From Acidimicrobiia bacterium (GTDB lineage: Bacteria > Actinomycetota > Acidimicrobiia > IMCC26256 > DASPTH01): a stretch of DNA of 64,000 bases. Below the pieces are notes generated by a model that worked only from the letters and a program-made list of their open reading frames with translations, had not been told where the DNA came from and ran no database searches. The position numbers and the translations under genes are program-made. Shown in pieces: positions 27,330 through 37,000 of this stretch. The stretch covers positions 59,911 to 123,910 of the forward strand of contig JBBDHW010000029.1 of assembly GCA_040880805.1 (NCBI GenBank), given 5' to 3'. Each line of letters starts with the position of its first letter. Positions within the stretch are counted from its first letter, which is position 1.

Positions 27330-28118
27330 ATGGCAACGGTCACGGTCGAGGACGTCGCGACGCACGTCAAGCAGATCACGCTCAACCGGCCCGAGCGGCT
27401 CAACGCGCTCAACTTCGAGCTCACCGCCGAGTTGCACGACGCGCTCGACGCGGTGGGCACCGACTCGGAGTGCCGCGTCGCCATCCTCACCGGGGCCGGC
27501 CGGGGCTTCTGCGCCGGCCTCGACCTCAAGGACTTCGGCACGCCGCCTGCGCCGGGCGAGCACCCGCACGTCCACGCGGGGATCGGCGGCCAGGAGTTCA
27601 TGGCCAACCTCACCGTGCACATGCGATCGACGCCGCAGATCATCGTCGCCGCGGTGAACGGTCCCGCGTACGGCGGCGGGCTCGGGATCGCGGCCGCCGC
27701 CGATCTCCGGATCGCCGGGGAGTCGGCCACGTTCTGCTCCGCATTCATCCGCACCGGGCTCACCGGCACCGACATCGGAGTGAGCTACACGCTCCCCCGC
27801 CTGCTCGGCGCGTCGCGCGCGTTCGACCTCATCGTGACCGGTCGCACCGTCGACGCGATCGAGGCCGAGCATCTCGGTCTCGTGTCCCGCGTGGTGCCCG
27901 ACGACGCGTTGCACGACGAGGCGATCACGCTCGCGTCGCAGATCGCGGGCTACACCGCGATCGGTCTCCGCATGACCAAGGAGGTCATGTGGGCCAACCT
28001 CGACGCGCCGAACATGGCTGCTGCGATCGCGCTCGAGAACCGCAACCAGACGATCGCCGGGCGAACCCCCGAGGTGCAGGCACACATGGACGCGTACCGC
28101 GCACCCAGGAGGGGTTGA
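27330..28118 (+). CDS. Enoyl-CoA hydratase/isomerase (crotonase) family protein
   Basis: The 262-residue crotonase has LNRPERLNALN, the first oxyanion segment GRGFCAGLDLKDF (about 58-70) and NGPAYGGGLGIA (110-121). Both glutamates that act in classical enoyl-CoA hydratase are missing: Gly119 stands where Glu144 of the rat enzyme lies, and Phe139 where Glu164 lies. The motif GTDIGVSYTLPRLLG instead places Asp148 near the acyl site. So it may be a crotonase-fold isomerase, thioesterase or C-C lyase rather than a hydratase. It lies in an operon with thiolase-like and DUF35 genes. Confidence 0.82.
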   Translation: MATVTVEDVATHVKQITLNRPERLNALNFELTAELHDALDAVGTDSECRVAILTGAGRGFCAGLDLKDFGTPPAPGEHPHVHAGIGGQEFMANLTVHMRSTPQIIVAAVNGPAYGGGLGIAAAADLRIAGESATFCSAFIRTGLTGTDIGVSYTLPRLLGASRAFDLIVTGRTVDAIEAEHLGLVSRVVPDDALHDEAITLASQIAGYTAIGLRMTKEVMWANLDAPNMAAAIALENRNQTIAGRTPEVQAHMDAYRAPRRG

Positions 28119-28126
28119 TCCTACCG

Positions 28127-29296
28127 ATGGCACGCCACATGTACCACGACGTCGCGATCGCCGGTGTGTTCAACACGAAGCAGGCGCGCGTGCTCGAGGG
28201 GCACGACTCGCGGTCCATCACGTTCGACGCCGGCGTCGGCGCGATCGACGACGCGGGGCTGACGATCCGCGACATCGACGGCGTGATGGGCCAGGGCGGC
28301 AACGACTTCCTGTACCAGGCCCGCCTCGGACCAGTGTGGCGCTCGGCGTCGGGCTTCGGCATCCCCGGGATCCTCGACGCCGCGGGCGCAATCGCCGCGG
28401 GTCAGACGACAACCGTGCTCGTGAGCGCGGGATCGGCCGGCGTGTACACGGAGCGCTCGTCCACCGCGCCGTGGACCCGGCCCGCGAACGAGTTCGTCGC
28501 TCCGTTCGGCATGTTCACCGCCGCCGAGTTCGCCCTGATGGCGCGGCGGCATATGCACCTGTACGGCACCAAGCCAGAGGCGCTGGCCGCCGTCTCCGCG
28601 ACGATCCGCAACAACGGGCACGTCAACCCCGAGGCCGTCTACTTCGGGCGCGGACCGTTCACGCCCCAGGACGTTCTCGACAGCCGGATGGTTGCCGACC
28701 CGTTCCACCTCCTCGACTGCTCGATGACGTCGGAAGGCGGGTGCGCGCTCCTGCTGACGACTGCGGAGCGCGCCCGCGACCTCCCGAAGCCGTCCGTCGT
28801 CATCCTCGGCGGCAGCACCGACCACTACGGGCCTGCGTACCAACATCCGCCGGCGTGGGATCTCGGCGGCAACAAGCGCGCCGATCTGGTCGCGGGGATG
28901 GTGGGCCGCCGGGCCGCCGAGGTCGCGTTCGCGATGGGCGGGCTCGGCCCCGACGACGTCGACGTGTGCGAGTTCTACGACCCCTTCTCGTTCGAGATCA
29001 TCCGGCAGTTCGAGGCGTTCGGCTTCTGCAAGGAAGGCGAAGGCGGCGACTTCGTGCTCGACGGCACCATCGAGCCCGGGGGCCGGTACCCGATCACCAC
29101 CGACGGCGGCCTCATGTCGTTCAGCCACGGTGGCGCCATGGTGCAACTGCTCCAGCGCGTCATCCGCGGCGTGCAGCAGGTGCGCGGCGAGTGCGCGACC
29201 CGGCAGGTCGAAGGCGCCGAGGTTGCGCTGTGTACGGGAGGTGGCGCGGGTGCGCTCTTCACCGACGTGCTCCTCCTCGGCAAGGATTCCGCGTGA
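28127..29296 (+). CDS. Thiolase-like lipid-transfer protein / aldolase-type (Ltp-like)
   Basis: This 389-residue thiolase-superfamily protein starts at ATG 28127, 12 bp after AGGAGGGG. The active-site Cys of true thiolases is absent (the region reads VLVSAGSAGVYTER), and the C-terminal motif reads GGLMSFSHGGAMVQ rather than the thiolase GHP form. That pattern matches the Ltp group; the characterised member Ltp2 is a retro-aldolase in steroid side-chain breakdown. The partner DUF35 protein begins at 29293, overlapping by four bases, as expected for this two-component system. The exact substrate is inference. Confidence 0.82.
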   Translation: MARHMYHDVAIAGVFNTKQARVLEGHDSRSITFDAGVGAIDDAGLTIRDIDGVMGQGGNDFLYQARLGPVWRSASGFGIPGILDAAGAIAAGQTTTVLVSAGSAGVYTERSSTAPWTRPANEFVAPFGMFTAAEFALMARRHMHLYGTKPEALAAVSATIRNNGHVNPEAVYFGRGPFTPQDVLDSRMVADPFHLLDCSMTSEGGCALLLTTAERARDLPKPSVVILGGSTDHYGPAYQHPPAWDLGGNKRADLVAGMVGRRAAEVAFAMGGLGPDDVDVCEFYDPFSFEIIRQFEAFGFCKEGEGGDFVLDGTIEPGGRYPITTDGGLMSFSHGGAMVQLLQRVIRGVQQVRGECATRQVEGAEVALCTGGGAGALFTDVLLLGKDSA

Positions 29297-29712
29297 CCCT
29301 GCTCGTGCCGCAGACCGGCGAGATCAGCGGTCCCTACCCGAGCGAGCTCTCGCAGCCGTACTGGGACGGCTGCGCGCGCGGCGAGCTGCGGTTCCAGCGC
29401 TGCGCGTCGTGCGGCCTCGCGACGCATACGCCCGCGTTGATCTGCGCGCACTGCACGTCGCGGGAGCTCGCGTGGGAGGCGAGTGCGGGCACCGGTTCGG
29501 TGTACAGCTGGACCACAGTCTGGCGTCCGCAGACGCCCGCGTTCGTCGTGCCGTACCAGCCCATCATCGTTGACGTCGACGAAGGATTTCAGATGTTGTC
29601 GAACCTGGTCGGATGCGAGCACGACGCCGTCCACATCGGCATGCGCATAACCGTCGAGTTCCACACCATCGCCGACGGCACGATGCTGCCCTACTTCCGA
29701 CCGAAGGTGTGA
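29293..29712 (+). CDS. DUF35 / OB-fold zinc-ribbon protein (thiolase partner)
   Basis: The 139-residue protein has the two-part architecture of DUF35: a rubredoxin-like zinc ribbon with Cys37, Cys40, Cys51 and Cys54 (CASCG and CAHC) followed by an OB-fold strand region (GTGSVYSWTTVW, YQPIIVDVDEGF, GMRITVEF). In steroid catabolism such proteins are the essential partner of Ltp-type aldolases and form a complex with them. GTG 29293 overlaps the stop of the thiolase-like gene (GTGA), which supports a 1:1 complex. Confidence 0.88.
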   Translation: MTLLVPQTGEISGPYPSELSQPYWDGCARGELRFQRCASCGLATHTPALICAHCTSRELAWEASAGTGSVYSWTTVWRPQTPAFVVPYQPIIVDVDEGFQMLSNLVGCEHDAVHIGMRITVEFHTIADGTMLPYFRPKV

Positions 29713-29723
29713 GGTTCGCGAAC

Positions 29724-30176
29724 ATGCCGGTGCCCGACCACGTTGCGATCGCCAACCTCGTGTACCGCTACGCGGAGCTGATCGACGCGGGCGACTTCGA
29801 CGGCATCGGCGAGCTGTTCGCCGACGCGGTGATCACAGCCGTTGGCTCCGACGTGTCGTGGCGCGGCGGTCAGGCGATCACCGAGATGTACGTCGACGGC
29901 ACACGCCGCTACCCCGACGGCACGCCGCGCACGAAGCACGTCACCACGAACCTCGTGATCGATGTCGACGACGCGCGCGAGCTCGCGACCTGTCGCTCGT
30001 ACTTCACGGTGCTGCAGCAGACCGATGGGGTGCCGCTCCAGCCGATCATCGCCGGCCGCTACCACGACGAGTTCCGCCGCGCCGTCCAGTGGCACTTCAC
30101 GCGCCGCCACATGATCGTCGACCTCGTCGGCGACCTCTCCCAACACCTCCTCTTCGAATATCGCCGCCCCGACTGA
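29724..30176 (+). CDS. SnoaL-like / NTF2-fold protein
   Basis: The 150-residue protein starts MPVPDHVAIANLVYRYAELIDAG and fits the SnoaL_4 (nuclear transport factor 2) fold: a helix-rich N-terminus with DAGDFDGIGELFAD, then curved strands (TKHVTTNLVIDVDDARELA, CRSYFTVLQQ, GRYHDEFRR, WHFTRRHMIVD). Such proteins are small dehydratases, isomerases or ligand binders with no fixed reaction. It follows the DUF35 gene by 11 bp, so it likely belongs to the same CoA operon. Confidence 0.8.
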   Translation: MPVPDHVAIANLVYRYAELIDAGDFDGIGELFADAVITAVGSDVSWRGGQAITEMYVDGTRRYPDGTPRTKHVTTNLVIDVDDARELATCRSYFTVLQQTDGVPLQPIIAGRYHDEFRRAVQWHFTRRHMIVDLVGDLSQHLLFEYRRPD

Positions 30177-30241
30177 CCACGAACCTGCGTCACCTGTGGG
30201 CGCTCTACGACCATGAACGACGCAAGTTGGAGAGGGTGGCG

Positions 30242-31144
30242 CTAGCGGTGCGCTTCCCACACGCGGCGAAGGCCGTCCCTCCAACCCACCGTGCACGGGC
30301 CGGTGAACGACGCGCGCTTCGCATCGCTTGCGATCGAGCCGCGCAACGTACCGGGAGTCTCGATGACGTTCACGACCGCGTCCTTTCCCGTGAGCTCGCC
30401 CATGTAGCTCGCCCACTCCTGCACGGCCACGCCCTCGTCTCCCGCCCAGTTCACGACGGTCGCGGGCACGCCGGCCGCGTCCAGCAGCGCCTCCGTCTGC
30501 GCGTTGATGTCGTCCTGGTGGATGAGGCTGTACGGGCACGGGTCCCAGCGCGTCGTGATCGGGTTCCCCGTCGCGATCGCGTCGAGGTGCATCGTGGGCA
30601 AGCCGCCATTCGGCCCGTACGACGCGTTCATGCGCGCGATCACCACCGGCAGGTCGAGCGAACGCGCGCAGTACCGCGCGACGGCCTCCTGCGCGATCTT
30701 CGACATCGAGTACGTCGGCGAATGCGCGGCGTTCACCTCGCCGATCGGATCAGTCTCGAGGAACACGTGCAACGGATCCTCTTGCGGGCGGTACACCGAG
30801 TGCGTCGACATCACCAACGCCCCCTTCGCCGTGCGGCAATGTGCGAGCAGGAGCCCGGTACCTTCGGCGTTCACGCGTATGGCGTGGTCGAAGTCGAGGC
30901 CGGGGCCCATGAACGCGGCGAGATGCAGCACGTACGTGAAATCGTCGGGCAACTCCGAGAAGTCGCCGTCGCCGACGTCGCACACGAGGGTAGTCACCCC
31001 GATCGCGTCGACCTGTTCCCGCGTCGCGGGATCACCGAAGCGCGCGATCCCCCATACCTCGTTGTCACGGGCGAGATACTCCGCGAGCGGGAACGCGATC
31101 TGACCGGCCGGGCCGGTGAGCAGGATCTTCTCGCCAGTGAGCAT
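30242..31144 (-). CDS. NAD-dependent epimerase/dehydratase family protein
   Basis: This 300-residue extended SDR has the TGPAGQIA glycine motif at 10-17 (Rossmann), YSMSK as catalytic Tyr/Lys pair and STHSVYRPQ. Substrate may be a sugar nucleotide or a small ketone. Its start is 4 bp from the stop of the DUF7064-like gene at 31149, so these two are cotranscribed. Convergent with the CoA operon; 65 bp separate the stops. Confidence 0.84.
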   Translation of the reverse strand: MLTGEKILLTGPAGQIAFPLAEYLARDNEVWGIARFGDPATREQVDAIGVTTLVCDVGDGDFSELPDDFTYVLHLAAFMGPGLDFDHAIRVNAEGTGLLLAHCRTAKGALVMSTHSVYRPQEDPLHVFLETDPIGEVNAAHSPTYSMSKIAQEAVARYCARSLDLPVVIARMNASYGPNGGLPTMHLDAIATGNPITTRWDPCPYSLIHQDDINAQTEALLDAAGVPATVVNWAGDEGVAVQEWASYMGELTGKDAVVNVIETPGTLRGSIASDAKRASFTGPCTVGWRDGLRRVWEAHR

Positions 31145-31148
31145 GCGC

Positions 31149-32252
31149 TCAGGTGGCGACGGACCCGAAGTCGGCGAAGCCGCTCGGCGCGTGCCGGCCC
31201 ACGTTGGTGTGCTCGAACAGTCCGTAGCCCTCGGCGCCGTTGCACGTGGCCTTGGCGACGTGGTCGAGCAGGCCGAAGCCGAGCCGAGCGAGGATCTCCG
31301 GATCGTTCAGGTCGTAAGTGACGCGGTCGACCCAGCCCTCGCCCATCCAGCGGCCGTGGTTCCAGTCGTCACCGCCGTAGCCCGAACCGAGACCGAGCGC
31401 GACGAACCCGAGCGTCTCGAACTCGACGTCGAACGGCTTGTGGCTCTCGTCGCGCACGTGCATCACTGCACGCTCCGGATGACGCGTGCCCGATCGGTAC
31501 GAGATCTCCACCTCGGGCCATCCGAGTTGCTCGACGCGTCCGTCGGGCCACACACGCACGGCTTCGTTGATCCCGCGGTTGCCGTCGGCGTCTTCCTGTG
31601 CGATCGCGAAGAAGAAGAAGTCGTCGAAGCGCGTGGGCGTGTAGAGCCACCAGAAGCTGCGGCCTCCGGGAGTCTCGTCGGGCCGACCGGGCGGGGGTTG
31701 CTCGCCCACGGGGCGGATGCCCCACGAACGGTCACGGCACCCGACCCACACGTCGGGCGAGACCTCCCACTCCGCGTCGTCGACCTTCATCCAGCCTTCC
31801 CACGTGCCCGCCTGCGCGAAGCGCGCCGCGTCGAGGATGATGCGGCCGCCGGCGCGTGTCTGGTGCCGGGGCTCCTCGTGCGCGGGGAACGAGGCGTTCC
31901 ACGTGAGGTCGAAGGTAATCCCCTGGTCCTTCGCGTCGCACGTGAGGCGGAGCTTCTGCAGCGGTTCGAGCACCTCGATGCGGTACGGGCCGACTTCTTG
32001 GACCATGCGGTTGTCACCCAACGCGTCCGACATGCGCACCGCCACCTGCTTGCCCGGCGTCGCGACGGTCGCATACGCGTCGATCACGCCGAGGTTCGGG
32101 TACACCCCGAGCCCGGTCACGAGGAACACCTCGCCGGAGCGATCCTGCGCGTTCCAGTACGAACGGTCGTACGAGTTGCGGTCGCTCGACTCCATATAGC
32201 GCATGGACATCGGCACCTGGTGGACGGGGTAGTCGTCGAGCGGGACGGGCAC
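31149..32252 (-). CDS. DUF7064-like / lipocalin-fold protein, second copy
   Basis: This 367-residue protein has the family motif CRDRSWGIRPVGEQPP and long beta-rich stretches (YRIEVLEPLQKLRL, GITFDLTWNASFPAH). It is a relative of the gene at 5243-6211, with the same HDRSWG core, but is longer by an N-terminal part (PVHQVPMSMRYMESS). Members of the family accompany steroid-like and acyl-CoA degradation genes and have no proven reaction. Start ATG 32252. The downstream gene (epimerase) follows by 4 bp. Confidence 0.7.
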   Translation of the reverse strand: MPVPLDDYPVHQVPMSMRYMESSDRNSYDRSYWNAQDRSGEVFLVTGLGVYPNLGVIDAYATVATPGKQVAVRMSDALGDNRMVQEVGPYRIEVLEPLQKLRLTCDAKDQGITFDLTWNASFPAHEEPRHQTRAGGRIILDAARFAQAGTWEGWMKVDDAEWEVSPDVWVGCRDRSWGIRPVGEQPPPGRPDETPGGRSFWWLYTPTRFDDFFFFAIAQEDADGNRGINEAVRVWPDGRVEQLGWPEVEISYRSGTRHPERAVMHVRDESHKPFDVEFETLGFVALGLGSGYGGDDWNHGRWMGEGWVDRVTYDLNDPEILARLGFGLLDHVAKATCNGAEGYGLFEHTNVGRHAPSGFADFGSVAT

Positions 32253-32290
32253 GGCAGTCCTCCTGGGTCGCTTCCGTTGTCGCGGTCAGG

Positions 32291-33061
32291 TCAACGCATC
32301 ACGAGGCCGCCGTCGGCAGCCAGTACTTCACCGGTGATGAAGCTTCCGGCGTCGGAGACGAGCAGGAGCGCGGGCCCCACCATCTCGTCGGCGTGGGCGG
32401 CGCGCGCCATCGGGGCGGCCTTCGCCATGATCTCCTGATACTCGGGCGGGTTGTTCCGAACCATGTCGGTGTCGACGGTGCCCGGTGCGAGCGCGTTCAC
32501 ACGGATACCGAATGGTGCCCACTCGCGTGCCATCGCACGGGTGAAGGCGTGCATGCCGGCTTTCGCGGCCGAGTACATCGAGACGTTGGTCGACGCGAGG
32601 AACGCACCTGCGGAGAGCACGTTCACCACCGCCGCGCACGGGCTCTCCTTCAGATACGGGAGCGCAGCCTGGATGAGGAAGATGGGCCCGCGCAGGTTCA
32701 CGCCGAACGACTTCTCCCACGCCTCGGGCGTGAACTCCCCGAGGGGCTGCGTGAGCGCGTTCGCGGCGTTGTTCACGACGATGTCGAGACGTCCGAAACG
32801 GTCGACGGTCGCGTCGACGAGCTCCTGCACCCCCGCCAGTTCGCCCATGTGGGTGGCAACGCCCAGCGCCTCTCCGCCCATGGATTCGAGGTGGGCCTGG
32901 GTCTCGGCGCAGGCGTCGGCCTTGCGGCTCGCGACGACGACTTTGGCGCCCGCGGACACGTAGCCCTCGGCGATGGAACGGCCGATGCCGCGCGTTCCCC
33001 CGGTGACGATGGCGACCCGGTCGGTGAGGTCGAACAGCGTCGCCAGCTTCTCCTTGTCCAT
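32291..33061 (-). CDS. SDR family oxidoreductase
   Basis: This 256-residue classical SDR has TGGTRGIG at 20-27, NNAAN near 98 (a variant of NNAG), catalytic Ser near 150 and YSAAK (Tyr163, Lys167). ATG 33061 (MDKEKLATLFDL) is preferred over the longer frame. The C-terminal TGEVLAADGGLVMR is standard. Another SDR begins divergently at 33128; the 66-bp gap must hold both promoters. Confidence 0.88.
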   Translation of the reverse strand: MDKEKLATLFDLTDRVAIVTGGTRGIGRSIAEGYVSAGAKVVVASRKADACAETQAHLESMGGEALGVATHMGELAGVQELVDATVDRFGRLDIVVNNAANALTQPLGEFTPEAWEKSFGVNLRGPIFLIQAALPYLKESPCAAVVNVLSAGAFLASTNVSMYSAAKAGMHAFTRAMAREWAPFGIRVNALAPGTVDTDMVRNNPPEYQEIMAKAAPMARAAHADEMVGPALLLVSDAGSFITGEVLAADGGLVMR

Positions 33062-33127
33062 CGCGCCGCATCGTGACCGACCCCCTGTCGCGTTGTCAAC
33101 GCGGGACACTCCTGGGACACTTGACCG

Positions 33128-33991
33128 ATGACGGACTTCTCAGAACGGTACGGGTCCTGGGCACTGATCGCGGGCGCGTCGATGGGGATCGGCCGGGCGT
33201 TCTCCCACGAGGCCGCGCGGCGCGGCCTGAACGTGGTGATGCTCGCCCGGGGCGAGGACCTGCTGCGCCAGACCGCCACCGAGGTCAGAGGGGAACACGG
33301 CGTCGAGACACGTCCGGTCGTCGCCGACCTCGCCGATCCCGCGATCGGGACGGTCGTCGCCGACGCCACCGCGGATGTCGAAGTCGGTCTCCTCGTCTAC
33401 AACGCGACCATCGCCATGCACGGGCGCTTCCTCGACGTTCCGCTCGAGGACCAGCTCGCGAGCGTGGCGGTGAATTGTGCGACGCCGATCGTCCTCGTCA
33501 ATCTCTTCGGCAAGCCGATGGTCGAGCGCGGGCGCGGCGGGATCGTGCTCGTCGGCTCGAATGGTGGTATTGCGGGCGCGATCAACTTCGGCACCTACAA
33601 CGCGGGCAAGGCGTTCGAGTGGATCCTCGGCGAAACGCTGTGGGCCGAGTTGGGCGACGAAGGCGTCGACGTCACCACGATCCTGGTCGGCCCCACGCTC
33701 TCGCCCAACTACGCCGCGTTCCAGGCCACACTCGACCCCGCCCTGGCCGGCAATCGCGAGTCGGACGATCCGCTCGACCGCGCCCGCGCTCGGCTGCTGT
33801 ACCCGTCGTCGCCGGAGGAGGTCGCCGTCGCGAGCTACGACCAGCTCGGCGCCGGGCCGGTGTGCTTCTCGCATCCCGACGACGAGTTCATCGCCGGGGC
33901 CACGTTGGCCTTGCCCCGCGACGAGGCCGTCGCCGTCTGGCGCGGCTTGCAGGAGACCGCCACCCGCACACCCGATCGCATCGCCCGCTAG
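33128..33991 (+). CDS. SDR family NAD(P)-dependent oxidoreductase
   Basis: This 287-residue SDR has GASMGIG near 16-22 (the usual Thr before the first Gly is Ala), YNATI in place of NNAG, and YNAGK as Tyr/Lys pair. The structure resembles the fatty-acyl or ketoacyl-reductase-like group (DltE/YdfG type). It has a C-terminal extension (LASYDQLGAG-like, then PDDEFIAGATLALP) of unknown role. The stop is 38 bp before Lhr, but the two are probably independent genes. Confidence 0.84.
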   Translation: MTDFSERYGSWALIAGASMGIGRAFSHEAARRGLNVVMLARGEDLLRQTATEVRGEHGVETRPVVADLADPAIGTVVADATADVEVGLLVYNATIAMHGRFLDVPLEDQLASVAVNCATPIVLVNLFGKPMVERGRGGIVLVGSNGGIAGAINFGTYNAGKAFEWILGETLWAELGDEGVDVTTILVGPTLSPNYAAFQATLDPALAGNRESDDPLDRARARLLYPSSPEEVAVASYDQLGAGPVCFSHPDDEFIAGATLALPRDEAVAVWRGLQETATRTPDRIAR

Positions 33992-34028
33992 GGGAAAGTG
34001 TCGTACCCATGGGGTTGAATAGGCACCG

Positions 34029-37000
34029 ATGACTTCCCCGTCACGGCAGCTCACGCTGGGGCCCACGGTCGCGGGTGATCCGCACCCGGCGCTGGCCGGG
34101 TTCCACCCTGCCGTCGCGGAGTGGTTCCGGCGCCGCTTTCCCGAAGGGCCCACCACACCGCAGGCGGAGGGCTGGCCCCGCATCGCCGCGGGCCACGACA
34201 CGCTGATCGCCGCGCCCACCGGGTCAGGCAAGACGCTCAGCGGGTTCCTCGTGTGCATCGACCGCCTGTACCGCGCGCACGAGCAGGGCGAGGAGATCGA
34301 GGGCTCGACACGGGTCGTCTACGTGTCGCCCCTGAAGGCGCTCGCCGTCGACATCGCCGAGAACCTCGAGCGGCCGCTCGCCGAGATCGCCGCCGTCGCC
34401 GCGGAGATCGGTTTCGACGCGCCCAAACTGCGCGTGGCCGTCCGCACCGGCGACTCCACCAGCTCCGAGCGCGCCGCGATGCTGCGCCGGCCGCCGAGCT
34501 TCGTGGTCACCACGCCAGAGTCGCTGTACTTGCTCGTCACGAGTGCGCGCGGACGCGAGCTGCTGAAGACCGTCGAAACGATCATCGTCGACGAGATCCA
34601 CGCGGTCGCGCGCGACAAGCGCGGCGCGCACCTCGCGCTCACGCTGGAACGGCTCGAAGCCATCTGCGACCGGCCACCGCAACGCGTCGGCCTCTCCGCG
34701 ACTCAGCGACCGGTCGAGACCATCGCTCGGTTGCTCGTCGGCACCCGGCCCATCCCGCAGATCGTGGACGCCGGCCACCAACGCAATCTCGACCTCGCGC
34801 TCGAGCTCCCCGAAGGTGAGCTCGAAGCCGTCATGTCCGCCGAGCAGATGGGGGACGTGCTCGACCGGATCGCCGAGCTCGTGGGCGAACACCGCACCAC
34901 GCTCGTGTTCGTCAACACGCGCCGACTCGCCGAGCGGCTCGCCCATCAGCTCGGTGAGCGCCTCGGTGACGGTGCAGTTTCCGCGCACCACGGCAGCCTC
35001 TCGAAGGACCGCCGCTACCGGGTGGAGACTCGCCTCCGCGCCGGTGACCTGCGCGCCCTCGTCGCCACCGCGTCGCTGGAGCTCGGCATCGACATCGGCC
35101 CGGTCGAGCTCGTGTGCCAGATCGGCTCACCTCGCAGCATCGCCACCTTCCTCCAGCGCGTCGGCCGCTCCAACCACAGTCGCGCCGGCACACCGAAGGG
35201 TCGGCTGTTCCCGATGACCCGCGACGAGCTCGTCGAGTGCACCGCACTCCTTGCTGCCGTGCGCGCCGGCAAGCTCGACGCCATCCAACTGCCGCGCGTG
35301 CCGCTCGACATCCTCGCCCAGCAGATCGTGGCCGAGGTCGGCGCGCAGGAGTGGCGTACCGACGATCTCTTTGCACTCGTGCGGCGTGCCGCGCCGTTCG
35401 CCGAGCTCGAGCGCGCCGAGTTCGACGAAGTGGTAGCGCTCGTCTCCGACGGCATCCAGACCGGCCGCGGCACGCGCGGCGCGTATGTACACCACGACGC
35501 GATCAACGGCGAGGTACGCGGCCGCAAGGGCGCTCGGCTCGCCGCGCTCACGTCGGGTGGCGCCATCCCCGAGAACGGCGACTACCGCGTGGTCGCCGAG
35601 CCCGACGACACCTTCATCGGCACCGTCAACGAAGACTGGGCGGTCGAGTCGATGGCGGGCGACATCTTCCTGCTGGGTACCCACTCCTGGCAGATCCGAC
35701 GGATCGAAGCCGGGGTGGTGCGGGTGCGAGACGCCGGCGACGCCGCGCCCACTGTTCCCTTCTGGATGGGCGAGGCACCGGCGCGTACCGACGAGCTGTC
35801 GGCCGAGGTGTCGGAACTCCGCAAGCGGGTCGACGGCTTTCTCGCGCGTGGCGATCCCGACGGCGCCCGCGCGTGGCTCATCAACACGACCGGCATCGGC
35901 CCCGAGGCGGCGACGATGGTCGTCGACTACCTGGCGGTCGGCCGCGCAGTGCTCGGCGCGATGCCCACACTCGACTGTCTCGTGCTTGAACGGTTCTTCG
36001 ACGAGACCGGTGGCATGCAGCTCGTCGTGCACTCGCCGTACGGCGGGCGCATCAACCGCGCGCTCGGCATCGCGCTCCGCAAGCGCTTCTGCCGCACGTT
36101 CAACTTCGAGCTGCAAGCGGCGGCCACCGACAACGCGGTCGTGCTGTCGCTCGGCCCGCACCACAGCTTCCCCCTCGCCGACGTGCCCCGCTATCTGAGC
36201 AGCCAGGCGATCGACGACACCCTCGAGCACGCGATCCTCGACTCCCCGATGTTCCAGGCGCGTTGGCGCTGGAACCTCAACCGCTCGCTCATGGTCCTGC
36301 GCAACCGCGCCGGGCGGAAGAACCCGCCTCCCATCCAGCGGATGGAGGCCGACGACCTCATGGTGGCGGTGTTCCCGCAGGCCGCGGCCTGCCAGGACAA
36401 CGCCGTCGGCCCCATCGAGATCCCCGACCACGTGCTCGTCCGCCAGACCATCGCCGACACCCTCTACGAGGGGCTCGATGCCGACGGCCTGCGCGCCCTT
36501 CTCGAGCGAATCGAGAACGCCGAGGTCACCGTGCACTTCGCGGAGACCACGGAGCCTTCGGTGCTCTCACACGAGATCCTCACCGCGCGGCCGTACGCGT
36601 TCCTCGACGACGAGGAGTTCCAGAACCGCCGCACGAACGCGGTCACGCTGCGACGCGGGTTGTCGGTCGACCTCGCGTCGATCGGCGCGCTCGAACCGGC
36701 CGCGATCTCCCAGGTCCACTCCGAGATCAAGCCCGACCCGTCGACGGCCGACGACCTGCACGACCTGTTGAGCTCGCTCGTCGTCACCCGCGCACGCGAC
36801 GAGTGGCGTGAGTATTGGGACGAGCTCGTCACGCGCGGGCGAGGGCGCGTGCTCCAGCGGGAGGGCATCGAACTCTGGTGTACCACGGAGGCGTCCGGCG
36901 ACGCCGACCGCGCCATCGCAGGCGAAGAGGGCGCGATCGCCACCGTCTTGCGTGGCCACCTCGAGATCGCCGGCATCACTTCGGTCGACCGGCTCGCCGA

